Of a stretch of 64,000 nt of DNA, positions 23,196 to 31,367 are shown one piece after another. Every line of letters starts with the position of its first letter. Positions within the stretch are counted from its first letter, which is position 1. A program made the translations under genes and the position numbers. Below the pieces are notes generated by a model that had not been told where the DNA came from, did not search any database, and saw only the letters and a list, made by a program, of their open reading frames with translations. This DNA is from Clostridia bacterium (GTDB lineage Bacteria; Bacillota; Clostridia; Christensenellales; Aristaeellaceae), in assembly GCA_017431005.1 (NCBI GenBank), contig JAFRLY010000016.1, positions 52,675-116,674 on the forward strand. The letters are read 5' to 3'.

Positions 23196-24241
23196 CGGAC
23201 GTCACCTTCCTTCTCCGCCGGCTGCCCGGCGCTGTATTCCACGTCCACCTGCACCGTCACGTCCGGCGTGGCGCTCAGGTATTTCACCGCTGTCGCCAGC
23301 TCATCCGGCCCGCCGGGAATATTCAGCAGCATGTTTCCGTAAACCTTTCCGCCCAGGGTCCGGGTGGTCGCCGACAGGATGTTCGCCGCGATGCCCCGGT
23401 CAATCGCCATCTGGGCAATCAGGGGCGTTGCCGCCGCCTCGGCTCCCTGGAAGACCAGCCGCACCATCTGCTGATGGGCGGTGCCGAAGGAGTCGATACC
23501 CTCCGCCATGTCGGGATAAACCAGGGCCTTGGTGGCCGCGGACCGCGGGTTGCTGAACACCTGGCTGACATCGCCTTCCTCCGCCACGCTGCCGTTTTCC
23601 AGGATCGCCACCCGGTTGCATATCTCCTGCACGACGCTCATCTGGTGGGTGATCACGATCACGGTGATCTTCATTTTTTCATTGATCTCCCGGATCAGCT
23701 CCAGGATCGCGTGGGTCGTTTTGGGGTCCAGGGCGCTGGTGGCCTCGTCGCACAGCAGCACCTTGGGATCCGTCGCCAGGGCGCGGGCGATCGCGATGCG
23801 CTGCTGCTGGCCGCCGGACAGCTGGGCCGGATAGGCGTTGGCCTTGTCCGGCAGCCCCACGGTCTCCAGCAGCTCCAGGGCCCGGGCCTTCGCCTCCGCC
23901 CGGGGCGTATGGATCAGCTTCAGCGGCAGCATGATGTTCTCCAGGCAGGTCCGCTGCATCAGCAGGTTGAAGCTCTGGAAAATCATCGTGATCTGATGGC
24001 GCACCTGCTGAATTTCCTTCTTGCTCAGCGTTCCCAGGTCCACCCCGTCCCAGACCACGGAGCCCTCTGTCGGCCGCTCGAGCATGTTGATGCAGCGCAC
24101 CAGGGTGCTCTTCCCTGCGCCGCTCATGCCGATGATGCCATAGATATCCCCGTCGTTGATCGTCAGGCTGACATGCTTGAGCGCGTCCACCGGGCCGTCC
24201 CCGGTCAGGAAGCTTTTGCTCAGGTTCCGCAGTTCAATCAT
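23192..24241 (-). CDS. metN: Methionine ABC transporter ATPase with NIL domain
   Basis: A 349-residue ATPase. The start ATG at 24241 has GGAGAG upstream; the longer reading frame lacks a site. Walker A is GMSGAGKST, the signature is LSGGQQQR, Walker B is VLLCDEATSALD, and the H-loop is ITHQMSV. Residues about 270-345 form the regulatory NIL domain that senses substrate in MetN proteins. It is the second gene of the leftward operon. Confidence 0.9.
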   Translation of the reverse strand: MIELRNLSKSFLTGDGPVDALKHVSLTINDGDIYGIIGMSGAGKSTLVRCINMLERPTEGSVVWDGVDLGTLSKKEIQQVRHQITMIFQSFNLLMQRTCLENIMLPLKLIHTPRAEAKARALELLETVGLPDKANAYPAQLSGGQQQRIAIARALATDPKVLLCDEATSALDPKTTHAILELIREINEKMKITVIVITHQMSVVQEICNRVAILENGSVAEEGDVSQVFSNPRSAATKALVYPDMAEGIDSFGTAHQQMVRLVFQGAEAAATPLIAQMAIDRGIAANILSATTRTLGGKVYGNMLLNIPGGPDELATAVKYLSATPDVTVQVDVEYSAGQPAEKEGDVR

Positions 24242-24303
24242 CTGTATCTCTCCGAATCCGCTTCGACCCCGCCTTGCAGCCGGGATTCCCGCAAACATGA
24301 AAG

Positions 24304-24331
24304 CACACCGGCGGCACAGGCTGCCGGTGTG
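24304..24331 (-). promoter_or_regulatory. Hairpin between metQ-like and metN genes
   Basis: CACACCGGC (24304-24312) pairs with GCCGGTGTG (24323-24331). On the minus strand it is followed by GCTTTCATG. It probably lowers metNI expression relative to the binding protein. Confidence 0.5.
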
Positions 24332-24380
24332 GCTGTTGATGCATTTATTCTAATGGAATCGGTTTTCGCTGTCAATGCGG

Positions 24381-25226
24381 TTATTTGCCCAGCGCGCTCA
24401 GATCCGCCTGCTTGCCCGCGTAGAGACCCATGGGCTCGACGTGCACGCCCGCGATCGTGACCAGGTGGGTGCCGTTCTCTTCATTGAAGGAATCCTGATA
24501 GGGCTGATGCGCGAAATAGTTCGCGAACACGTCGCCGCTTTCCACCATGGTGTTGGGCGTCACATAGTCGGTGACTTCCTTCACGTCCAGGGTGATGCCT
24601 TTCGCTGCCAGGATCGGGGCGACAACGTCCTTCAGGATCTCCTCATGCGGCACCGGCGTGGCGGCAACGGTGATCGTCTGGCCGTTCAGCGCGTCATAAT
24701 CGACATCCGCGTCATATCCGTCCGTAACGTTCTCAACAGCGATCACGACGACGCCGCTGTACTTCTCGTTGATATAGTCCAGCACCTGCTGGCTCGTGGC
24801 GGCAGCCGCCAGCGCTTTGGCCAGACCGGAATCCTGATTGCCGTCCTTCACGCTGATGACGTTGATATAGGGGTTGTCAATCGCCGCTTCGGTCAGAAGT
24901 GCTCCGCGGGGATCGATGCCGGCGTCCAGCGCGTAGTTGCCGTTGATAATCGCGTAGTCCACGTCGGTCACAACGCTGGGAACAACGTCCGCCGCGACCT
25001 CGTAGAACGAAATCTCAGCCGTCAGGAACTCCGCGATGTCCTCCTTGGTGGCTTTGATGCCTGCGTCTTCCTTCAGCTTGATGATACCGTTGTCCTGCAG
25101 AATATTCAGGGCGCGTCCCTCATTGGTGGGATCGTTCGGAACAGCGATGGTGATCGTATCCGCAAAAGCCGCGGTCAGGCTCAGGGTCAGTGCCAGAGCA
25201 AGCAGTAACGCAATAATTTTCTTCAT
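24381..25226 (-). CDS. MetQ/NlpA-family substrate-binding protein, circularly permuted
   Basis: A 281-residue secreted binding protein. After a signal peptide (1-22, ending in AAFA with no lipobox Cys), residues 23-165 correspond to the second half of canonical MetQ: TITIAVPNDPTNEGRAL (24-40), VDYAIINGNYAL (89-100), DNPYINVISVKDG and the closing EKYSGVV. Residues about 184-281 correspond to the first half: TITVAATPVPHEEIL (184-198), TDYVTPN, ANYFAHQPY and VHVEPMGLYAGK (261-272). The C-terminal end would join naturally to the N-terminal part of the mature protein, as in normal MetQ. It is first in the operon with metN and metI. How the non-lipidated form stays at the cell is unclear. Confidence 0.88.
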   Translation of the reverse strand: MKKIIALLLALALTLSLTAAFADTITIAVPNDPTNEGRALNILQDNGIIKLKEDAGIKATKEDIAEFLTAEISFYEVAADVVPSVVTDVDYAIINGNYALDAGIDPRGALLTEAAIDNPYINVISVKDGNQDSGLAKALAAAATSQQVLDYINEKYSGVVVIAVENVTDGYDADVDYDALNGQTITVAATPVPHEEILKDVVAPILAAKGITLDVKEVTDYVTPNTMVESGDVFANYFAHQPYQDSFNEENGTHLVTIAGVHVEPMGLYAGKQADLSALGK

Positions 25227-25268
25227 GGTTTTGTTTCCTTCCTTTCACATCTTTCAGGGGATGAACGG

Positions 25269-25298
25269 ATTATACCGGCCTCCATCTCATTTGTCCAA
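25269..25298 (-). promoter_or_regulatory. Promoter of the met transporter operon
   Basis: On the minus strand TTGGAC (25298-25293), 18 bp, TATAAT (25274-25269), about 43 nt from the start codon to the -10 element. Confidence 0.65.
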
Positions 25299-25320
25299 TA
25301 TATGAATCTGATATCGTTCC

Positions 25321-25335
25321 ATAGACTAAATCTAT
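25321..25335. promoter_or_regulatory. Dyad upstream of met promoter, possible operator
   Basis: ATAGACTAAATCTAT: 5-bp arms ATAGA/TCTAT around a 5-bp centre, located just upstream of the -35 box and between divergent operons. No SAM riboswitch or T-box is visible here, so a protein regulator is likely. Confidence 0.35.
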
Positions 25336-25459
25336 AGGATTATTTTCCTGGCATTTCCCTTTTGCTTCAAAGTATGATATGATAAGGAGTGCGCGGTTCC
25401 GGGCCGGCTGCCTGCGCCGCGCGGTGAAATCAACTTTTCAGAAAGAGCGGGAACTGTCC

Positions 25460-26206
25460 ATGCTTGAACTCAGAAATCTTTCCTTTAATGTCTCCGACGA
25501 GAGCGATAATAAGGAAATCATCCGGGACGTATCCCTGGTGATTCCGGACCGCCGGCTCATCGTCATCACCGGCCCCAACGGCGGCGGCAAGTCCACCCTG
25601 GCCCGGCTCATCGCTGGCATTGAGAAGCCCACCTCCGGCGCCATCATCTATCAGGGGGAGGACATCACGGAGATGTCCGTGACCGACCGGGCCCGCCGCG
25701 GCATCGCCTTTGCCTTTCAGCAGCCCGTGCGGTTCAAGGGCATCCGGGTGCTGGACCTGATCCGGATTGCTTCGGGGAAAACCCTTTCGGTTGCCGATGC
25801 CTGCGAATATCTGTCATCCGTGGGCCTGTGCGCCCGGGATTATATTGACCGGGAGGTGAACAGCAGCCTCTCCGGCGGCGAGCTCAAGCGGATCGAGATC
25901 GCCACCGTGCTGGCGAGGAACGCCCGGCTGGCCGTGTTTGACGAGCCGGAGGCCGGCATCGACCTCTGGAGCTTCCAGAACCTGGTGGAGGTCTTCCAGC
26001 ATATGCAGCGCCGGATTGAGAACGGCTCCATTCTGATCATTTCCCATCAGGAGCGGATTCTGAACATCGCCGATGAGATCGTCGTGCTGCGCAGCGGCCG
26101 GGTGGCGGCCCACGGGCCCCGGGAGGAAATTCTTCCCACCCTGATCGGCACCGCCTCGGCGGTCAATCCCTGCCGGAAGCTTGAGGAAGGAGGGGCTGCC
26201 CAATGA
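25460..26206 (+). CDS. sufC: SufC/SmsC-type Fe-S cluster assembly ATPase
   Basis: A 248-residue soluble ABC ATPase. I use the ATG at 25460; the longer frame enters the divergent promoter region. Walker A is GPNGGGKST, the signature is LSGGELKR (typical of SufC rather than of transporters), and Walker B is LAVFDEPEAGID. It overlaps the next gene by four bases. With only a short SufB/D partner and no SufS, SufU or SufD nearby, this is the two-gene SmsCB arrangement considered an ancestral minimal system. Confidence 0.85.
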   Translation: MLELRNLSFNVSDESDNKEIIRDVSLVIPDRRLIVITGPNGGGKSTLARLIAGIEKPTSGAIIYQGEDITEMSVTDRARRGIAFAFQQPVRFKGIRVLDLIRIASGKTLSVADACEYLSSVGLCARDYIDREVNSSLSGGELKRIEIATVLARNARLAVFDEPEAGIDLWSFQNLVEVFQHMQRRIENGSILIISHQERILNIADEIVVLRSGRVAAHGPREEILPTLIGTASAVNPCRKLEEGGAAQ

Positions 26207-27129
26207 TTCAGCTGGATGAGATTCAGAAGCGCCTCCTGCGCGAGGTGGCGGATCTGCACAAGGTGCCGGAAGGCGCGTACAATATCCGTTCCAACAGCCA
26301 GTCCGCCGGCCGGCAGTCCACGGCCAACATAGAGATTACCTCCAAGACGGACGTCAGCGGTCTGGATATCCGGATCAAACCCGGCACGAAGAATGAGAGC
26401 GTGCATATTCCGGTCGTGATGACCCAGAGCGGGCTGAAGGAGCTGGTCTACAACGATTTTTACATCGGCGAGGGCGCGGACGTGGTCATCGTGGCCGGCT
26501 GCGGCATCGACAACTGCGGCCCGCAGGATTCCGAGCATGACGGCATTCACCGCTTTTATGTGGGTAAGAATGCCCATGTCCGCTATGTGGAGAAGCATTA
26601 CGGCTCCGGCAGCGGCAGGGGCAAACGCATCCTGAATCCCGGCACCGAGGTGTATCAGGAGGAAGGCAGCTCCGTGGAGATGGAGATGGTCCAGATCAAG
26701 GGCGTGGACGACACCGAGCGCATGACCACGGCCGAGCTGGCCGCCGGCGCCCGCCTGGTGGTGCGGGAGCGGCTGATGACCCACGGGGAGCAGCGGGCCG
26801 TTTCCACCTATGTGGTCACCCTGAACGGCGAAGGCGCCAGTGCGGATGTGGTATCCCGCTCCGTCGCCCGGGATCTGTCCTTCCAGAAGTTTGACGCGAA
26901 AATCATCGGCAACGCCGCCTGCCACGGCCACACCGAGTGCGATTCCATCATCATGGATCAGGGCCGGATCCTCGCGGTTCCGGGCCTGGAGGCCAACAAT
27001 GTGGACGCCGCGCTGGTGCATGAGGCCGCGATCGGCAAGATCGCCGGGGACCAGATCATCAAGCTGATGACCCTGGGGCTCACGGAGGCGGAAGCGGAGG
27101 AGCAGATCATCAACGGTTTCCTGAGATGA
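26203..27129 (+). CDS. Short SufB/SufD-family Fe-S scaffold (SmsB type)
   Basis: A 308-residue scaffold protein, much shorter than SufB (about 470). It keeps the beta-helix core (VYNDFYIGEGADVVIVAGCGI, GKNAHVRYVEKHYGSG) and the conserved C-terminal block with CHGHTECD, IPGLEANNVDA-like sequence (VPGLEANNVDAALVHEAAIGKI) and EAEEQIINGFL. Cys and His residues at CGIDNCG and CHGHTEC are candidate cluster ligands. Coupled to the SufC-type ATPase by a four-base overlap. Confidence 0.83.
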   Translation: MIQLDEIQKRLLREVADLHKVPEGAYNIRSNSQSAGRQSTANIEITSKTDVSGLDIRIKPGTKNESVHIPVVMTQSGLKELVYNDFYIGEGADVVIVAGCGIDNCGPQDSEHDGIHRFYVGKNAHVRYVEKHYGSGSGRGKRILNPGTEVYQEEGSSVEMEMVQIKGVDDTERMTTAELAAGARLVVRERLMTHGEQRAVSTYVVTLNGEGASADVVSRSVARDLSFQKFDAKIIGNAACHGHTECDSIIMDQGRILAVPGLEANNVDAALVHEAAIGKIAGDQIIKLMTLGLTEAEAEEQIINGFLR

Positions 27130-27140
27130 GAAGGAAAAGA

Positions 27141-27176
27141 AAAGGCACGAAGGATTCAATCCTTCGTGCCTTTTTT
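27141..27176. terminator. Bidirectional terminator overlapping a gene end
   Basis: AAAGGCACGAAGGATT pairs with AATCCTTCGTGCCTTTT. The right arm contains the last codons of the convergent permease-like gene. Confidence 0.85.
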
Positions 27177-28265
27177 ATTCCACGCCTGCAGCAGCGCGCC
27201 TGTCAGAGCCAGCACCGTGCCGCCCCGGACCAGGCCTCCCCACAGGCGGATCTCCGCCAGCTCCGGCGTCCGCAGCGCCACAGGGGACGCCGCCTCGCCC
27301 GTCAGGCTCCAGAACCGCTCGCCCCATTTGGCAAAATCACCCAGCGCCTCCGGAATCCATTCCGGAAACACATAGGCCGGACTGACCGCGAAAACCGCCA
27401 GGCCGTAGCCCGCGGCAACGGCCGCCGCTGTCAGCAGCACCGCCGGCGCCAGCTGCGCGGCTGCATAGGGAATCAGGCGTCCGGCATAGGTCATCCGGCT
27501 CTCCTCACGGATCCGCTCCGTCCGCTCCTGCCAGAACCGGGCCAGCCGGGCGATGCCCCGCTTCAGCAGCCAGACCGCCAGAATCAGCACGCACCAGCGA
27601 AGCAGCATGCCGCCGCGCATCCGTTCCTTTTTCAGGCTGATCAGCGTGCCGCTGCCGAAGGCTTCCTCCGCCGCGTTCCGGAACAGGCTGTTCATGCTTC
27701 CCCCGGCGGAATCCACCGCGGTCAGCACCATCAGGTCGCAGTCCTCCGCGGTGCCCAGCGGCACCCAGGCCGCGTACGCGCTCTTCTCCCCGGTCCGGCG
27801 GCTTTGCTCCGCCACTCCGATGACCTCCAGCTTCGTTTCGCCCAGGCTCACCGTCTTTCCGACCGCCTCCTGCTCGCCGAAGAACCGGAAGGCTGTATCG
27901 GCGTCCAGCACAATGACCGGCTTCCCGGCGTCCGCGCCGGCAACCGGCCGCCCGCTCCGGTAAACCCGGGGATATACGTCGTTCCATCCCGGTCCCGTCA
28001 GATACAGGCATACGTCGTTTCTCGACCGTTCTCCTCCCGTCAGGGTAACGCCGTTTTTCACGCCGTGCAGCGTCAGTCTGGGAAAGGCCTCCGACAGCGC
28101 GGTTCCGGCGGCTGTGAAGCCTTCCAGGAGCTCCGCCGGTTTGGCCTGCCCGGGCAGGAAGGCGTACTGGACCAGCTCCGGTCCCGTCAGCAGTCCCGCC
28201 AGACCGATCCCCAGCAGCAGGATGCCCGCCAGCAGCACCAGGGAAATCCGTTTCTTCTGTTTCAT
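27156..28265 (-). CDS. MacB/FtsX-like ABC exporter membrane protein
   Basis: A 369-residue membrane protein. A first span (about 8-28) is followed by an extracytoplasmic domain (about 30-215) that looks like the MacB periplasmic core domain: AGKPVIVLDADTAFRFFG, VGKTVSLGETKLEVIGVAE, AAWVPLGTAEDCDLMVL. Three more hydrophobic segments follow (about 222-238, 270-300, 345-365), which gives the four-span layout of MacB-type permeases. No ATPase is encoded in the operon. It is the last gene, seven bases after an HlyD-like adaptor gene, which suggests a MacA-MacB-like pair that uses an ATPase from elsewhere or works as a mechanical relay. Confidence 0.7.
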   Translation of the reverse strand: MKQKKRISLVLLAGILLLGIGLAGLLTGPELVQYAFLPGQAKPAELLEGFTAAGTALSEAFPRLTLHGVKNGVTLTGGERSRNDVCLYLTGPGWNDVYPRVYRSGRPVAGADAGKPVIVLDADTAFRFFGEQEAVGKTVSLGETKLEVIGVAEQSRRTGEKSAYAAWVPLGTAEDCDLMVLTAVDSAGGSMNSLFRNAAEEAFGSGTLISLKKERMRGGMLLRWCVLILAVWLLKRGIARLARFWQERTERIREESRMTYAGRLIPYAAAQLAPAVLLTAAAVAAGYGLAVFAVSPAYVFPEWIPEALGDFAKWGERFWSLTGEAASPVALRTPELAEIRLWGGLVRGGTVLALTGALLQAWNKKGTKD

Positions 28266-28272
28266 TCCCCTC

Positions 28273-29610
28273 TTACTCCTCGTACAGCATGACCGTTCCG
28301 CCTTCGGAAATCACCCGGTCCTCCATATACAGCACCTTGCTGTAGCTGAGATCCTCCGCCACGGATACCGTGGAGGCGGATTCCGCCAGCACTGTCACGT
28401 CATATTTGCGCACCGCAATCCGGCTGCCGGCAAAGGCGGAGCTCTCCTGCTCGCCGACGTACACATAGCGGCCGTTGCCGCTGCCCCGCACCGCGGAGGC
28501 GGGCAGCAGGCAGGTGGCCTCCTCCGCCCGGGTGGTCAGCCGCAGCTTGATATCCTCCTTCATGATGGCGCTCACAGCGCCCATGCTCCAGGTCACGTCC
28601 TCCGTGATTTCCGCGTCCGCGTAGGGATGACCGTTCTCGTCCAGCCCGGTGTTCACCACCCGGGTGTCCACCCGGCCCCAGGAATCCACGGGAATGGAGA
28701 TGGCGGTACCCTTGGCCACGGTCTGCTTCACGTCGGAGATATCCGTCCGGATCACCGGCACAACGTCCTCCGGCGTCAGGATGATCAGGGGATCATCCCC
28801 GGAAACCGTTCCGCCCTTGACAACCGGCGTCTCGACGATATATCCCTCGTGCGGCGCCGTGACAGCCGACGCTTTCCGGTTCAGCAGCCGGATCGCCATG
28901 ATCTGGTTCTCCGCGGCGTCCCGCTTCTGCTCCGCTTCCTGCTTCTGCTGCAGCAGTGTCCATACGTCCTCGGCAATGGCGTAACGGTCCATGCCCGCCA
29001 GCGTCCTCCGGCTCGCGGCAGCCTTTTCCTGCGCCGCTTTCCAGGCGTCCCAGGCCGCAGCGGTTTCCTCTCCGGCGTTCTCCGGCAGGGCGTCCGGCAG
29101 CTCGCTGACGCCGGCCTCCTCCAGCAGGGTCATCAGCTCCAGCCGGGCTTCCCGTTCCGCCCGCTCATCCTCCCGGACCTGCTCATAGGTTTCCATCCAG
29201 AGCGTCTCGTTCCGGCTCAGGCGGATGCTGCCGTTCTTGCGTTCCCAGGCGTCCAGCGTGTTCTGGGCGCTGTCATATTCCTGCTGCAGGGTCGCAAGCG
29301 TCTTCTCCGCATCCGTTACCGCGGCAGCCAGCAGCTTTTCGCCCTTCTTCACCTTCTGCCCCGGGCTGACCAGCAGCTTCGTCACGGTCAGGCTGGTGCC
29401 GTCCGGAATCTCCAGGGTCAGCTCCTCCTTCCCCGGAAATGTCACCTTGCCCGTCAGCTCGGTCACGCTCTCAAACTTTCCCCGCTTCACCGGCGCATAG
29501 CGCACCTTCGGCGTGGTCAGTGTCCGGATTGTGCCGGAAAACAGCACGCACAGCGCGACGGCCGCCGCCAGGATGATCATGCCCCGCAGGGCGAACTTCT
29601 TCATTTTCAT
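28273..29610 (-). CDS. HlyD/MacA-like membrane fusion protein
   Basis: A 445-residue adaptor with one N-terminal membrane span (about 8-27). It has a split biotinyl-lipoyl-like domain (TKLLVSPGQKVKKGEKLL at about 75-92, and VTAPHEGYIVETPVVKGGTVSGDDPLIIL at about 250-278), a long helical hairpin (about 98-245, coiled coil) and a C-terminal beta-barrel and membrane-proximal domain. In single-membrane bacteria such proteins work with MacB-type permeases. It lies seven bases before the MacB-like gene. Confidence 0.8.
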   Translation of the reverse strand: MKMKKFALRGMIILAAAVALCVLFSGTIRTLTTPKVRYAPVKRGKFESVTELTGKVTFPGKEELTLEIPDGTSLTVTKLLVSPGQKVKKGEKLLAAAVTDAEKTLATLQQEYDSAQNTLDAWERKNGSIRLSRNETLWMETYEQVREDERAEREARLELMTLLEEAGVSELPDALPENAGEETAAAWDAWKAAQEKAAASRRTLAGMDRYAIAEDVWTLLQQKQEAEQKRDAAENQIMAIRLLNRKASAVTAPHEGYIVETPVVKGGTVSGDDPLIILTPEDVVPVIRTDISDVKQTVAKGTAISIPVDSWGRVDTRVVNTGLDENGHPYADAEITEDVTWSMGAVSAIMKEDIKLRLTTRAEEATCLLPASAVRGSGNGRYVYVGEQESSAFAGSRIAVRKYDVTVLAESASTVSVAEDLSYSKVLYMEDRVISEGGTVMLYEE

Positions 29611-29632
29611 GCCAAACCCTTTCCGGTTCTCT

Positions 29633-30493
29633 TTATTTCATTTCCGTCAGCTGAATCCCGCTGAGAATATCCTCCTGGAAGAACAGATAAACCAGCAGCG
29701 CCGGCAGAATATACAGCGCGGCTCCCGCAAACTCGAACCCCGTATTCTCTCCCGCCAGCTGGTTGAAAACCGTTGACAGGGGCATCAGCTCCGGCCTGCT
29801 GCTCAGGTAGGTCAGGGGCTGCTCCACCAGGTTCCAGTTCTCCGCGAAGGACAGCGCGGCCGCGGCGCCCAGCACGGGCCGGCACACCGGCAGCACAATC
29901 CGCAGGAAGCTGCGGAACGGCCCGGCCCCGTCCATGGAGGCCGCCTCCAGCAGCTCATCCGGCAGGGCGATCATATACTGCCGCAGCAGGAAGATATAGA
30001 ACGGCGCGAACCACATCGGCAGCACCACCGCCCAGGGCGTGTTCAGCATACCCAGGAACCGCAGCGTCAGCACGTTGGGGACCATTGTCACCTGGAAGGG
30101 CAGCAGCATCAGGATCAGGATCAGGAAGAAAATCACCTCGCGGCCCCTGAACCTGAACTTGCTGAGGCCGAAGGCCAGCGCCGGAATGATCAGCGCCTGC
30201 CCGAACAGGATGGCTGCGGCATAGCCCACGGAATTGATAAAGTATCCCAGTACCGTGTGATCCTTGATCAGGATCTGCTCATACTGTCCCAGGGAGAGGA
30301 TATGGGGCGACAGATGGGCTTCCATCCAGGCCGCCTCATCCCGGCTGCCCCGCGTCTTCATGAAAGCCTTCATCTCCGGAATGGAGGAGAAGGAGTACAG
30401 GAAGGTCTGCACCATGGGCAGCAGCATCAGGATCGCCAGCAGCGCCAGAAGCGCGCGGGCCAGACGGAGCTGAAACCGTTTTCCCGTTCTCAT
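29633..30493 (-). CDS. Carbohydrate ABC transporter permease, MalG type
   Basis: A 286-residue permease with six spans. The EAA-type loop is EAASMDGAGPFRSFLRIVLP (about 188-207). The C-terminal LVYLFFQEDILSGIQLTEMK matches the usual end of MalG family proteins (FxQ..f..G...g.vK). It is coupled to the upstream permease gene: its ribosome site lies in the last codons of that gene. Confidence 0.85.
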   Translation of the reverse strand: MRTGKRFQLRLARALLALLAILMLLPMVQTFLYSFSSIPEMKAFMKTRGSRDEAAWMEAHLSPHILSLGQYEQILIKDHTVLGYFINSVGYAAAILFGQALIIPALAFGLSKFRFRGREVIFFLILILMLLPFQVTMVPNVLTLRFLGMLNTPWAVVLPMWFAPFYIFLLRQYMIALPDELLEAASMDGAGPFRSFLRIVLPVCRPVLGAAAALSFAENWNLVEQPLTYLSSRPELMPLSTVFNQLAGENTGFEFAGAALYILPALLVYLFFQEDILSGIQLTEMK

Positions 30494-30497
30494 CGTT

Positions 30498-31361
30498 TCA
30501 GTCCCCCCCGTTCAGCCGCCGCAGCGCCTGCCGCTGGCTCAGAAAGAGCACGCCGAACAGCACGAACACCATGCCGGCAAATATGTAGGCCGCCGTGGTC
30601 ACATTCTGATAATTCAGCTTGCCGTACATGTTGTTCATGTAATTCTGCAGTGTGTACAGCGGCTCCTCAGGATAGGCGCCGCCGATGAAAAAGACCTCTT
30701 TGAAAATCCGGAATGCGGAAACAAAGCTCAGGATCAGCACCAGGAAGGCCGAAGGCACCACCAGCGGCAGCGTGATCGCGAAGGTCTGCTTCCGGAACCC
30801 GGCGCCCTCCAGCGTCGCGTATTCGTACAGTACATCCGGAATCGCCTGCAGGGCCGACAGGAATACGATCACGCAGAATCCCAGGTTTTTCCACAGGAAG
30901 AGCAGGATGACCGGCAGCCGGAGCTCCGCGCCCATCAGCCAGTCCACCCGCTGCCCGCCCAGGACCGTCAGCAGCCGGTTCACAGGCCCGCCGTAGTCGA
31001 ACCACAGCAGCCAGATGATCAGCACGGCTGAGGACGGCATCAGATAGGGCATCAGCACGCTCGAGCGGAAGAAGGCGCCGGCCGGGCGGATTCTGTGAAG
31101 CACCGCCGCCAGCAGAAAGGACAGCAGGAACAGCGCCGGCGCGCAGATCAGGCTCAGTTCCATCGTGTTTCTCAGTCCGAGCTGGAACATCTGATTCTGC
31201 CACACCGTCGTGTAATTCTGCAGGCCTACGAATTTATTCTCAAAGCTGCCGTCAGTCAGGCTGTACCACACGCCTCCCACAAAGGGGATGAAGTAGAACA
31301 GCAGCAGGCCGGCCAGCCCCGGCAGCAGAAACGGCCAGGCCTGCCTGAATTTTTTATACAA
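30498..31361 (-). CDS. Carbohydrate ABC transporter permease, MalF type
   Basis: A 287-residue permease with six spans (LLPGLAGLLLFYFIPFV at the start). The EAA loop is YATLEGAGFRKQTFAITLPLV (about 181-201). The start is a TTG at 31361. It partners the following MalG-type permease. No dedicated ATPase is found, as is common where a shared MsmX-type ATPase is used. Confidence 0.85.
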   Translation of the reverse strand: MYKKFRQAWPFLLPGLAGLLLFYFIPFVGGVWYSLTDGSFENKFVGLQNYTTVWQNQMFQLGLRNTMELSLICAPALFLLSFLLAAVLHRIRPAGAFFRSSVLMPYLMPSSAVLIIWLLWFDYGGPVNRLLTVLGGQRVDWLMGAELRLPVILLFLWKNLGFCVIVFLSALQAIPDVLYEYATLEGAGFRKQTFAITLPLVVPSAFLVLILSFVSAFRIFKEVFFIGGAYPEEPLYTLQNYMNNMYGKLNYQNVTTAAYIFAGMVFVLFGVLFLSQRQALRRLNGGD

Positions 31362-31367
31362 CCGGAA

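Noticed and set aside
24381-25226. MetQ-like gene as a frameshifted or truncated pseudogene
   Set aside because: The frame is intact, carries a signal peptide and contains both halves once each in swapped order; it is first in a normal met operon.
25227-25459. SAM riboswitch or T-box upstream of the met transporter
   Set aside because: None of the conserved S-box or T-box blocks found elsewhere in this window occur here; only a promoter and a short dyad are visible.
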